In this document: positions 13,388 to 23,398 of the stretch, one piece after another | How the letters are laid out: every line of letters begins with the position of its first letter | Position numbering within the stretch: the first letter of the stretch is position 1 | Assembly (NCBI GenBank): GCA_023159155.1 | Contig: JAJNNX010000009.1 | Location: 1,196,919 to 1,260,918, forward strand | Origin: Ustulina deusta | Taxonomy: Eukaryota; Ascomycota; Sordariomycetes; Xylariales; Xylariaceae | DNA: 64,000 nt | Direction: 5' to 3' | Position numbers and translations under genes: made by a program | Notes under the pieces: model-generated | The model's input: the letters and a program-made list of their open reading frames with translations, nothing else | The model's database searches: none | Told to the model about the DNA's origin: nothing

Positions 13388-14324
13388 GTAACTATTCGAA
13401 GGTTGACGAGCCCGAGCGAATGCGAAATCCTGCGGGTGAGGTGTACAATTAACACATTTCGTGAGCTTGCATGCCCTCGGTTTTTATCACGACTTCCACC
13501 TCGCTCTGCCCGGGATGCCGCGCAGTGGTGAACCTATCGGCGGAGAAGTGTAATGCCGAAGATATGTGTTCATGTCTGATGATGACTAGACGCTGCTCAG
13601 TTAGGGTAGACGGGACATCATTTGAGGTGTTGACCCGGCGGTTAAACTGCCTTGCATGCTGCGGAGCCAGTCACCTGTAGGCTATACATTGTTTTTAATT
13701 TAGATGCATCTGTTAATATGAAGCTCCCGGAAATATAACCACCCCGGAATTTTATCCTATATGAATTGGACCTGTCGGCCTGTGCTGGCTCGCTTCAGAT
13801 GTGCTGGGGTGGGTTGGGGTTTTGATGGACTGCATCGTGCTATTGTGGCGGCGGTGTTGAATCGTCTCATTATTAAGATTCCCTGACTGCTTCGTGTTTA
13901 CTAAGAAGACTGTTAACCACACATGTCTTGATGAAAGGAGAAGGGAGGCTAAGAACACAGTGTCATACAAGGGGGACCGAGCTATATCCAACAATTGTTT
14001 ATGAATCTTTTGATGCTTTCCTTTTGTTGCAGGGCCTTTTTCAACAAAGGATCAGGTCTTTGACTACTAGACTATCGGGCTAGGAACACGCGGCGCATAT
14101 TCCGATGCCATCTACAATAATGCCATTGTCCAAAACCCATTGATCTCGTGTATAAGAACGCTCTTCATGTTCTGCAAATCCTGGTTCTTGACTGACCCAT
14201 CAAGCTCACCACTAAAGTATTCAACGAAGAACGCGGGTATCGATTACCCACCCCTGGAGCTCACACCACGCAAGAACCTTTCGTTATCGGCTAGGTAGGC
14301 AAATATTAAACACAGCCCATCACC
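13388..14324. other. Intergenic upstream of AA9 and of the microprotein
   Basis: No gene recognised. It contains the AA9 promoter (minus strand) and, from about 14290, the leader of the microprotein at 14325. Confidence 0.5.
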
Positions 14325-14498
14325 ATGTGCTGGAAACAAGAGTACTCTTTCTCCCAATGCGGTCATCGCTTCATCGTTGAGAATTCAACGGTACGCAGAT
14401 GTCCTGCTGCCGAAGCCTACGGACACTCGTGTATTGGATCTTTCGAGAATGCCGAATCCGATATCGAAGTTAAACGAGGGGTCTGTCCTAGCTGTTAG
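14325..14498 (+). CDS. 57-aa Cys/His-rich microprotein with CGH motif
   Basis: ATG 14325 (CATCACCATG, good context) opens a frame ending at TAG 14496-14498. The peptide starts MCWKQEYSFSQCGHRFIVEN, carries RRCPAAEAYGHSC in the middle and ends VKRGVCPSC. Five or six Cys and two His are spaced like a small zinc knuckle: Cys2, CGH at 12-14, Cys26, H..C at 34-36, and CPSC at the end. Short fungal proteins beginning MCW and carrying CGH with a terminal CPxC are a recurrent type of unknown function. This is general recollection, not a database match. A lysine-rich stretch follows the stop in another frame, so a further exon cannot be excluded. Confidence 0.55.
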   Translation: MCWKQEYSFSQCGHRFIVENSTVRRCPAAEAYGHSCIGSFENAESDIEVKRGVCPSC

Positions 14499-15090
14499 GA
14501 TATTGCAAGCCAGAGTGTCCCTGAGAAGAAGTCGAAGCAGCTGGTGTACAAGCCGTGAGTAGGGCCCTTATGTTCGATTGATTGCTTTCATAATTCTGAA
14601 AGATTTGAATCATTCGGAGTTCGGGGTCGAGTGTAGTAAGAAAATAAGAGACAATATTCGATCTCTGTTAGGTAGCTAGACTTGGATAATAATAATGTGA
14701 GCCCAGCAGTCACATAAGGAGCTGAACAATGAGCCATCTATCGAAAACTATGCTTCGGAGTTGTCTGTTACGGCTAACAATGATAGGCTTTCCGGAGACG
14801 TTGTCGTAGGCACGGTGTCCTGTAATGGCGGACTGAAGCTTGCACCTTCGTATATGACATCAGGGAGGTTATAATTGCAAAGTCGGTCTACTTGTTTATC
14901 TGCAGCCGCTATATTTTATGTGCTTAGGGTAACAACCGTAACACCACCCCCAGGTAATCGATATCTATCCCCTTCATCCCCCCCTTTTTTTTGTCTCAAC
15001 TTGCTACGTTGACTAGAACAATGGTATTGTAATAACCCATCAAACGAATATTAGATTGTGATTTATTTCTACTACGAACAACATTTATAA
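14499..15090. other. Intergenic, convergent
   Basis: Nothing recognised. A poly-T run lies at about 14985-14992. Confidence 0.5.
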
Positions 15091-15873
15091 CTAGTATGGC
15101 CAATCTAGTGCATCATAGTCAACGCCATTCGACTGTAGTGTGGGATACTCGCCGTTCGTCGCAAATTTCTCAGCTGCCCCTTCGACGCACCAGACAGCAT
15201 TATTATTATCGTCGTGGAACCAGAAGCCATCATCAGAACATGTGTAATCTAGAAATAGGTACATTTGTGCATTCAAATGCTCCATCTTGTCTTGCACGTC
15301 GAACAGCTCATCTTTCAGAGTGAAGTAGGCATTCTCGAGGACTAGGAAATTCTCCCACTGAGCCACTGTCATGTTTGGGCTGAGGGTCTCGGAGAAGTGT
15401 CGGCGCAGCTCCATGTAGCCTAATTTCCACTCGCCGAGGGTCGCTGAGAGCTCGTCACCGTACAGCTTGAGACGCTTGAACTCGACTTCGATCTCATATT
15501 TCGTCGATGCCTGGTATCGACAGAATTGGCCTTGAGAGTATGTGATTGGAACGCCGTTTCGTCTGTCTTCTTCATCGCTATCGTAGCCGTCTACTTGTGA
15601 CGGAATGAGACCGTCGGGTTCTTCGGTGATGGGTTCTGGCTTTATTGCTTCGGCAAGTCGTGATCTGCCTTGGTCATATCTCGCCCTAAAACTCAGAGAA
15701 ATGCTTCGCATAGGCTTCCTGTCAAATACATACGGCTTCTCTCTAGCCACCCAGCTCCCCGTCGTCTGAGGAGGGGCCGAGCGGCATCGCCTTTCCGGTT
15801 GACTTTCGAGACCACCCGGCTTGGAATTACCATTTAGTTTTTCTCGGATTTCTGCAAATGAATTCATAATCAA
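15091..15873 (-). CDS. Uncharacterised 260-aa protein
   Basis: Single open frame from ATG 15873 (an alternative in-frame ATG lies two codons downstream). The N-terminal 75 residues are basic and Ser/Arg-rich (RRCRSAPPQTTGSWVAREKP). Next comes an acidic linker with DGYDSDEEDRR. From about residue 115 a helical region (KYEIEVEFKRLKLYGDELSA through WENFLVLENAYFTLKDELFD to VQDKMEHLNAQMYLFLDY) has coiled-coil character. The C-terminus is acidic and aromatic (CSDDGFWFHDDNNNAVWCVE). No signal peptide or membrane segment. I recognise no family. Lineage-specific genes of this kind are common beside accessory loci. Confidence 0.7.
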   Translation of the reverse strand: MIMNSFAEIREKLNGNSKPGGLESQPERRCRSAPPQTTGSWVAREKPYVFDRKPMRSISLSFRARYDQGRSRLAEAIKPEPITEEPDGLIPSQVDGYDSDEEDRRNGVPITYSQGQFCRYQASTKYEIEVEFKRLKLYGDELSATLGEWKLGYMELRRHFSETLSPNMTVAQWENFLVLENAYFTLKDELFDVQDKMEHLNAQMYLFLDYTCSDDGFWFHDDNNNAVWCVEGAAEKFATNGEYPTLQSNGVDYDALDWPY

Positions 15874-16196
15874 CCCTATGCTACGCTAATCTTTCAAGAC
15901 AGCCTTCCGCCAGAGAAATCGGAAGCGGGGCGGTCTTTAGTAGCCCTTGAGATGCGAAGATGAAAGAAAGTGTAGTAAACATTATTGATAGTTGTGCAAT
16001 ACAACAACGGGACAAAGCAAGCAACGGTCTCATTGAAGAGTGCTTGGCGATGAATGAATCCAATTTCAAGATTCGAACAGTAGGCCTGTTATTGCTCATG
16101 GCTGATCGAGACCTCCTGGGAGACGCAGATTGGAATAACCATTCCATTGCCTCAGTATGCCAAAGCACCACCCGTTCATTCAGCTTCAGCAGAGTT

Positions 16197-17282
16197 TCAT
16201 TTGGTGTAGGCCAACTTCGTCAAGCTATCTCTAATTCGAGTGAATTGATCTGCCTGGAGTGAACTGCGTTCTTCGAGAAGTTCGCACTGGAGTAACACCA
16301 TTCTCATTTCCTTGTCGGGAGGACTGACTATCTTGGAAAGGTCTCCGAATGTCCCCCGCAAAAGTTTAGCATTCTCCATTAGGACCGAAGTGATGTGAAC
16401 CAATAGTGTGGCCTGCATGGAGGATGCTGACGTTGCTGAAGCGACAAAGTTACCGACGCGAAGTTCGGGTATATGCAGCTGAGGTTGGATCAGGTTGGGA
16501 GAGGCAGCCGTAACCCGTGCGCATAGCTTGGTGGTTCTGACGAGACAGTCCAAGACATCCGAGATCTTTCCATGGCAAGCAGCGAGTAAATGGAAGAGGA
16601 ACGTGTCAATTCGGCTATGGATTGGCTCTTCTCCCAGGAATATGTCGGTAAAGTCCCCGGACACATCGGAATTGTGAAAGCAGTTTGGGTCTTGGCAGTC
16701 TTCTCCTAAGCTAAAGTGGTATCCATCCGACAGTAAGCTTAGAATGTCTGGATATAGATCAATCAGGCGCTGGGAGATAGCGAAGAGTTGCTCGAGGCAC
16801 CGAGAATGAGAGACATGGATAATCTGCTGGGAGTATAGCTCCTCAGGGCTAATCCCCTTTGGCAGGTGAAGCCCCCCCGCCGGCCCTAGTTCGGTTGATA
16901 CATCGTGTATCTCGACAGCCAGAGCTGATAGCTGACGTACACAGACCGACCTATGATCTTGCGGTGTTGTCTCGGGTTTCGGATCCGACACAGGTAGGGA
17001 AATACATTCTAGATTAGCCATTGATGACTCGCCAGTATCTAGTAAAGGTGGCCAATCCAGGCCAAGGAGAAAGTTTCCCCCCTGGGAATTTGGTTGGAGT
17101 ATGGCGTCGCTTTGGCAGGCCATGTTCGCGGATGAGCGACGCCAAGCCGGACCAGCTGGACTGAAGATACAATTCGCCCCTGCTTTCAGACAGCGTGAAC
17201 ATATTGTACTCCCCGGTTCCTTCGGGCATTTTAGTTTCTGAGCATGACATCGATCACAAGAAGACCTCAGGGGCCGTGGCAT
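16197..17282 (-). CDS. Zn2Cys6 transcription factor of the AflR type (361 aa)
   Basis: Start chosen at ATG 17282 because the Zn2Cys6 domain begins at once: MPRPLRSSCDRCHAQKLKCP, then GSTICSRCLKAGANC. This gives Cys-x2-Cys-x6-Cys, a loop, then Cys-x2-Cys-x6-Cys. The frame is open 37 codons further upstream but that part looks non-coding. The rest has the AflR-family layout: VCVRQLSALAVEIHDVS in the middle, a region with EDCQDPNCFHNSDVSGDF, and a C-terminal helical segment (RVGNFVASATSASSMQATLL to LLRGTFGDLSK). AflR-like proteins usually control secondary-metabolite or sugar-linked clusters. No polyketide or peptide synthase is nearby. The closest same-strand upstream gene encodes a GH31 glucosidase, a possible but unproven target. 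Confidence 0.85.
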   Translation of the reverse strand: MPRPLRSSCDRCHAQKLKCPKEPGSTICSRCLKAGANCIFSPAGPAWRRSSANMACQSDAILQPNSQGGNFLLGLDWPPLLDTGESSMANLECISLPVSDPKPETTPQDHRSVCVRQLSALAVEIHDVSTELGPAGGLHLPKGISPEELYSQQIIHVSHSRCLEQLFAISQRLIDLYPDILSLLSDGYHFSLGEDCQDPNCFHNSDVSGDFTDIFLGEEPIHSRIDTFLFHLLAACHGKISDVLDCLVRTTKLCARVTAASPNLIQPQLHIPELRVGNFVASATSASSMQATLLVHITSVLMENAKLLRGTFGDLSKIVSPPDKEMRMVLLQCELLEERSSLQADQFTRIRDSLTKLAYTK

Positions 17283-17939
17283 GATACAGAAGTAGAGGCG
17301 GCCTCGAGGTTGACTTCGTTTGAATGGCGAAGGTGAGAAGTGACCCAATAGGAAAGTCCCATCTATCCCTGGAATAATTAATAATCCATCCACCCCGGCT
17401 GCCTATTCCCTTAAAGGGTATTTTTCTAGACTAATGTTTTGTTACATGATATCGGTAAGCGCTATATCGGTGGAATAGGTAGACAATTCTTGACATTGAA
17501 ATGTCGTCGTCGAGTAGTGTATGGAAGAGGCTAGTTGATAAGACAAATGTCTGCGACCGCGGAAGATGACCGTTTTCGTCGCATCGACGAATTAGCTGTT
17601 GATTTTAATGCTAGCATGTGATTATGACCCTATTCATCGGATATGCACGATATCTTGGTTCGGTGTCACGATTCTCCCACGCCATGTTACGGTGACCCGG
17701 AAATAAGGGCATCCGTACCAGTCCTCAATGGTCGATCTCGACAACTGTAGTATTAGAGCCACTTGTACATCTACGCGCCAGATACGAAAATATGAGTTGG
17801 GTTCAAAGGATGGATACCCTGCTACTTTTGTCGCGTGCATGTGGCTTTAGCCCACTATGTTGGGAAAAAGTCGTCGGGGACATTTATAACTTGCGGGTTT
17901 ATGCTCTCACTTCTCAACCCAAGATTTATTTGTTACATT
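17283..17939. other. Intergenic, regulator promoter
   Basis: Contains the promoter of the AflR-like gene and the 3' flank of the GH31 gene. No further gene seen. Confidence 0.5.
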
Positions 17940-20900
17940 CTACTGTCCCGACCAGCTTAAAGCCCAGTTAGATGTCCAAGCTCCTTTCTCAGTAAATGCA
18001 TCTAACCTGTCTACTCTGAGAACCCCTGTCTTGGCATCAAAATGCCAGGTCTCGGGTTCAAGCTTAGTTTCGCCGAATGTGACTTCGGACACATCTCCCT
18101 CCACACCGATAACTGTCACGTAACCTAAGGGATTCCTATCTTCGTCGTAGGTGCCGGATCGCATTGCCGTAAGTGACGATTCGGACAGAGAGAACTACCA
18201 GACACAGTCAGCAAGGGTACACAATAGGGGGGTAACACAGAACTCACAGCAACCCAGGCCGTGGCCTCGGGGTTTACGCTCTCGCCGTCATCGATGTACA
18301 ACCCGCCGCTCGCCTCGCCTTTGGTGTCAAGCGCCACGAGCAATGACCACGGACTAGCCCTGACGGCCGCGGTGGTCAATCCCGGCTCCTGCATCGGTAC
18401 CACGCTGCCGCCACGCACAAACACGGGGATATGGCCGAGCGGTGCGGAAATCGTCACATTCTGCCCAGCCTTGACGCCCGTGACACGTGTCTGGTCGTAC
18501 CAGTCGTACCAGATCGTGCCGGAGCCGATACCGGGGAATACACCGTCGACGGTCGTCGCGCCCTGCTCGAGGACAGGCGTGACCAGGATTGCGCTGCCTA
18601 GCATGAACTGCCGGTCCGCATCGGCTAACCAGGGTTCCTCGGGGAATTCCCATGCCAATGCACGCAGCATCGTCGATCCCGTGGAATGGCTTAGGAAGAA
18701 CGTGGTGTAAATGTACGGGAGGAGGGCATAGCGGATCTTCATCGCTGTCTTGCTTGCTTCTATCACGGAGGGCCAACGATATGGTTCTTGTGAGATGCCG
18801 TTGATGTCGTTATGGTTCCGGTAGAAGGGGAAGAATGCAGAGAGCTGCATCCAGCGGCTGCAGAGTTCCTCACTGGCGTCGTTGGCGAACCCGCATGTGT
18901 CGACCCCAAACATGGGTATGCCGTATAAAGAGAACGAGAGGGCCTGGGGGATGGCGAAGTAGAGATAAGGCCAGTTTGAGTAGTTGTCGCCGCTGACGTC
19001 CTATTAAGCATAGATATACACATGGAGTAGGAACTATGGATAACTTACCCCCAATGACCGGCAACTCTTCCAGAGCCTGCAAAAGTAGAGCGCCCAATGA
19101 TAAAAGGCCGCTTTTTCGGAGAGATATTCAAAAGAGCGTGGTACGTCGCATTCAAGAGTTGGTGGCCCCAGACATTATGGAAATCGTACTGCACGGTTCC
19201 ATCGCTATGCGTCGCGTTGGGGCTGAGTGTGTGACCAGCGAGCTCGCCATGATAGTTGTTGACTGCATAAGGAGGAAAATAGACATTGCGAGGATCGGCA
19301 GCTGCTGAGTCTGTTGTGTCGGATGAAGACGCCGATTCTAGGGCTGCGAAGCCGTAATCTCTCTCATTGCTACCGCAACTCCCTGAGCAGAACGAGGCAA
19401 CCTCGGACATATCGATCCAGATGCCATCAAAAGGGATTTTCCTGTGATACTCGGTGACTTCAGATATCCACCACTGATTAGCCCTAGCGCCTCCGGATAA
19501 TGTACCCATCCAGTCCGCCCAGGCTGTAGTTCTTTAGTACGTTATACATAGCGAAGAAGAAGAGGGCGTATGTACCGCAATATCCAGGCCATACCTGTCC
19601 TATATATAAGGACCCATCGGGATTGGAAATAAAAGCGCCTTGTTCTAGCCCACGTTCAAACGGAGGATATTCGTCACTCTGATTACCTGGTATGGGCACA
19701 TATATTCCGGCGTCTATGATTGGAATATAGTGCTGGTTGTTTTCATGTAGTTTTGAGAGGAACTCAACGCCGACATCGTAAGGAAAGCGATCCGGGTCGT
19801 TTTCAAAATTCCGGTAGGCGTTCATGTAGTCTATATCAGCTGTACTGAAGTCAATACCATATTAAACGAAGACCGAGTGAAATCTCAGCAGATAACCACA
19901 TACTCCAGATTGTTTCGAGAGGGATCTCATTCTTGGCGAAGTTATCAACGACTCCTTCAACAACAGACCAGTTCTGATAGCCCCACCGACACTGATGATA
20001 CCCGAAGGTCCAATACTGTTGCATCGCGGGAAGCCCAATGGCGCTCGTTTGGTAGGCCTTGGTAACCTGATCCTGTGTCGGGCCCTCGAAGAAATAGAGA
20101 TCAATGGTACCACCGAGTGCCCTCCAAGTGATTTTTGACTCTCGCAACAGAATTTCCTGTGTATGCGCATTCCGATGAAACACGCCATGAGTGAACGACT
20201 TATATTGGGCTGATTTATCGGTGGGATGAGCTACATAGATCACGTTACCGTCCTGACCGACATCGAAATATCGTGTGTCAAGGTAAATCGGGTGAAAACC
20301 GTACAAGTTCGCGTCGATGATGTCGCCAACATCTGCATTATGCAACGTTCCTGGATTGATCAGCTATGCGCCACGTGCATAGAAAGAGCCAACACGCACT
20401 CGTGAGATTATTCCCTAACCGGAAACTATGAATAGTTTCGCCCAACCCATATAAGTTGTAGTTCTCGGGCAAAGCAGACCCAAATTCTATGAATTGGTCT
20501 TCGTACACAAGCTGAGAACCCTGGGTTGTGAATAGAACGTCACCAGTGCTCTTTCGCGTGACGTTGAACGAGAAGTTGGGCTCATTCCTCCATGTGAAGT
20601 CAAGACCACTCTCAGGTTTGACATCATTTTCAGGTTTGGGCTTTGTTAACAAGGCATCGGGGAGGATGAACCACGACTGATTGCTCCGGCCGATATACTT
20701 GGGCAGGATCTCGACATGAAGCCTGTCTGCAGCCTGGTACTCAACTACGAGACCGAGGGCCTCAATGTCGGTACCGTATACATTGCAAGGGTCACCAGCC
20801 AGAATTAGATCGGCCGTCAAGCCCAGGGGTGTTTTCACTACGTTAGACGCCTTGTACCCAGGACACACAACCTGAGGATCCACAGCCTGGGGGTCACGAA

Positions 20901-21258
20901 TGTTCGGAATAACGACCACATCGTCTCGCTCACGCAGTGCAGCAGAAAATGATGCCGGAAGCGACAGTATAAGACTGGCGAGGATGAACAGCATGGCGGC
21001 GAGTAGAGTCATGGCCCGGACAGTCTCTCCACGACGTCTCTTGACATGTACGGAGCCATAGAGCGTAAGAGACGTCGATGCCAGAACACTCGATATGAGG
21101 ACGACTCGAGAAAGCGGGGTTAAATGGTGGTACCAGACTTCGAATCTGGTGTATAACCGGCTAATGGTCTCGTGAGGTAGCACCAGCCATGTCGAAGCAA
21201 ATATCCCAGCCATCGTGCTGCTGAGGACAGATGTGGCTATTGTTACTAGAGATGTCAT
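17940..21258 (-). CDS. Glycoside hydrolase family 31 (alpha-glucosidase type), six exons
   Basis: Exons 21258-20400, 20350-19904, 19839-19576, 19523-19049, 18992-18248 and 18194-17940 give 1014 aa. Family marks in order: GLGETIHSFRLGNNLTRTLH, MQQYWTFGYHQCRWGYQNW, IPLETIWTDIDYMNAY, the nucleophile motif GIWIDMSEVASF, RSTFAGSGRVAGHWGGDNYS (acid/base Asp), FGVDTCGF, RWMQLSAFFPFYRNHN and GSVVPMQ. The acceptor at 18993 (GTCAG) rather than the nearer TAG is required to restore WGGDNYS. It would hydrolyse terminal alpha-glucosidic bonds from the non-reducing end, probably outside the cell or at its surface. The N-terminus is odd: from ATG 21258 there are three hydrophobic stretches, while an internal ATG at 21012 begins an almost ideal signal peptide (MTLLAAMLFILASLILSL). 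The secreted form may start there. Confidence 0.93.
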
Positions 21259-21962
21259 TGGTCCTTAGGAGAATATGGAGCGCATGACTGTCCGAATGGC
21301 ACAGCTCGGCTGTCTGTTGCCTGAAGAATGTTGTATTCAAAGGATGAATCGAATATGCTATGGCAATTAGATTTCCTACCTTTATATGATCTTCTCGATC
21401 TCGACTTACACGTGATTATATAGATTCTAGCTCCATCCACTAGGAACTGTGTCTGGGAATTGGAAGCGGAAGTGAGAGATATAAAAGTATGGACGTCCAA
21501 AGATATCTGCTTTCATGTCCAACGAACAGTTAATGGATCGATCGATAAATAAAGACATACCTAGGCGGGTAACATCGCACTAAAAGCTGCGAAGGACGGG
21601 ATAAGAGACGGGTAGGTTAGTGGGTAGGGGTGGTTCATTGGTCCCCCGCAAAGCCCCTCACCAGGTGCCGTAGGTACGTACCTGCACAGGCGAGCTGACT
21701 AATGGATATGAGCAACTCGGGGGTTCCCCACTATTGCCAATTAGGTAAGTACCTAGGTACCTGTGTAGTACCTATAATGGCTGTACCTGTAAATGGTAGC
21801 TCTATCCCGACTCTTTTTACATATACACAAGAACGGCAACCATCCTAGGGCATGGTATATTCCTCTCGACAGCTATTTTCACGACATACGACGAACGAGT
21901 ATACAATCACGCGAGAGAAAAGGTACCAAGGAAAGAGAGAGCGTTTCCCCCCTCCGCCCAAA
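21259..21962. promoter_or_regulatory. Divergent promoter between GH31 and YTH1, with repeated ACCTAGGTACC-type motifs
   Basis: No gene. The segment 21660-21790 repeats GGTACGTACCT, TAAGTACCTAGGTACC, AGTACCTA and TGTACCTG, a self-complementary family of sites also seen at 25430-25620. The YTH1 leader lies at about 21850-21962. Confidence 0.4.
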
Positions 21963-22760
21963 ATGATGGCCGCCGCCACATCCTCGGGCCTCCCCTCGGC
22001 CACCGGCCTCTCGCAGCAAATCCTCGACCACGGCGCGCCCAACTACACGTTCGGCTTCTCAGCCTTCCTCCGCCGCACCTACGGCCACGGGCACTCGCCG
22101 AACCGGGCGCCGTGCAAGGCCTTCCTCGCCGGACACTGCCCCGCGGGCGCGCAATGCCCCGACCTGCACGCGACGTCGTCGTCGTCGTCCTCGGCGCCCG
22201 GCGCCAACGCGTCCTCGTACAACTCGCTCGTCTGCAAGCACTGGCTGCGCGCGCTGTGCAAGAAGGGCGAGGGCTGCGAGTTCCTGCACGAGTACAACCT
22301 GCGCAAGATGCCCGAGTGCAACTTCTTCGTGCGCAACGACTACTGCTCCAACGGCGACGAGTGCCTGTACCTGCACATCGACCCGCTCAGCAAGCTCCCG
22401 CCCTGCCCGCACTACGACCGCGGCTTCTGCCCCCTCGGCCCCAACTGCAGCAAGCGCCACGTCAGGAGGAAGCTGTGCGCCTGCTACCTCGCCGGCTTCT
22501 GCCCGGACGGCAAGGCCTGCCGCGAGGGCGCCCATCCCCGCTGGGACAGGAATCTCGAGAAGCCCGTCGCCAAGAGCGAGGTTGTGCCCGAGGAGCCGCG
22601 GAGAGACGACGCCGCGGACGACGAGATGAGGGACTTCGCCGGACGCAGGGACCGCGATGACAAGTTTGGCGCCGGTCGGGGGGATCGCTTCGGTGGTGGG
22701 CGGGGTGGGAGGTGGCGTGGCAGGGGAGATCGGAAGTTTAGGGGGAGAGGACATCATTGA
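21963..22760 (+). CDS. YTH1: mRNA 3'-end-processing protein Yth1 / CPSF30 (265 aa)
   Basis: RNA-binding subunit of the cleavage and polyadenylation factor, nuclear. The frame is open upstream to 21852, but MMAAATSSG at 21963 is the sensible start (a second ATG follows at 21966). Five CCCH fingers in a row: [77 protein letters not shown] and [21 protein letters not shown] Ser-rich linker with a run of serines separates fingers 1 and 2. The tail is acidic, then RGG/Gly-rich ([20 protein letters not shown]). The gene is intronless and GC-rich, which creates long antisense frames that should be ignored. Confidence 0.96.
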   Translation: MMAAATSSGLPSATGLSQQILDHGAPNYTFGFSAFLRRTYGHGHSPNRAPCKAFLAGHCPAGAQCPDLHATSSSSSSAPGANASSYNSLVCKHWLRALCKKGEGCEFLHEYNLRKMPECNFFVRNDYCSNGDECLYLHIDPLSKLPPCPHYDRGFCPLGPNCSKRHVRRKLCACYLAGFCPDGKACREGAHPRWDRNLEKPVAKSEVVPEEPRRDDAADDEMRDFAGRRDRDDKFGAGRGDRFGGGRGGRWRGRGDRKFRGRGHH

Positions 22761-23398
22761 AACACGACCGCGTCGGAGCGCGCTTCCGCTATCTAGGATT
22801 GCTCTCACGCCCCCTCTATTCTATGCCGGTACTGAGTCGAACTGGGCAGCGAGAATGCCGATTGGGCTGCGTCGTCTCCCCGCCGACCGATCGACCGACG
22901 CGATTCATTCTGCCCGTCGACCGTGTCCTCGGACTACATGGGATTCAACCATACGGCAACGAAGCTATTTAGGGTTCACACGTGGTTCAGGAAGCCGCTC
23001 GGCGTGGATAACCCCGACAGAGGTACTCACGGTCTTTACGCATGGGCCAAAAACTCCTACGTGCAAACGGCGAGGGATCGTGAGAGCCCTGGACGCACTG
23101 TATATCTGTACAAGTCACCTGGAGATAGATACCCGAGTCACAAGGAGCAAAGACATGCGATTTGCTTTCAACAGCGCGCCAAGTTTGTATTTTATATGAT
23201 GCTTGGGGCGTGAATGCTGGAGCCGCGAGGCATCCCTAAGCCTGCGATATGCTTTCCAATAACGAGAATGGAGTTTGTTTCCTCAAAATGCTGCTACGCC
23301 TTGACACCCCACCAGATCATATGTATAATTCATGAGACGTTAGACCATCCTGTAGATGCTTGCACACCGTTCATTTGAGCGATGGTATTTATATGTAC
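22761..23398. other. Convergent intergenic region
   Basis: 3' flanks of YTH1 and the DUF1776 gene. Frames here are remnants of GC-rich composition. Nothing supported. Confidence 0.5.

Noticed and set aside
15881..16171. 96-codon minus-strand frame between the AflR-like gene and the 260-aa gene
   Set aside because: No recognisable residues, no splice link to either neighbour; probably 3' or 5' UTR sequence.
22059..22808. 249-codon minus-strand frame opposite YTH1
   Set aside because: Shadow of a GC-rich gene: third-position G/C removes stops on the other strand. Ala/Val/Gly-rich translation without motifs.
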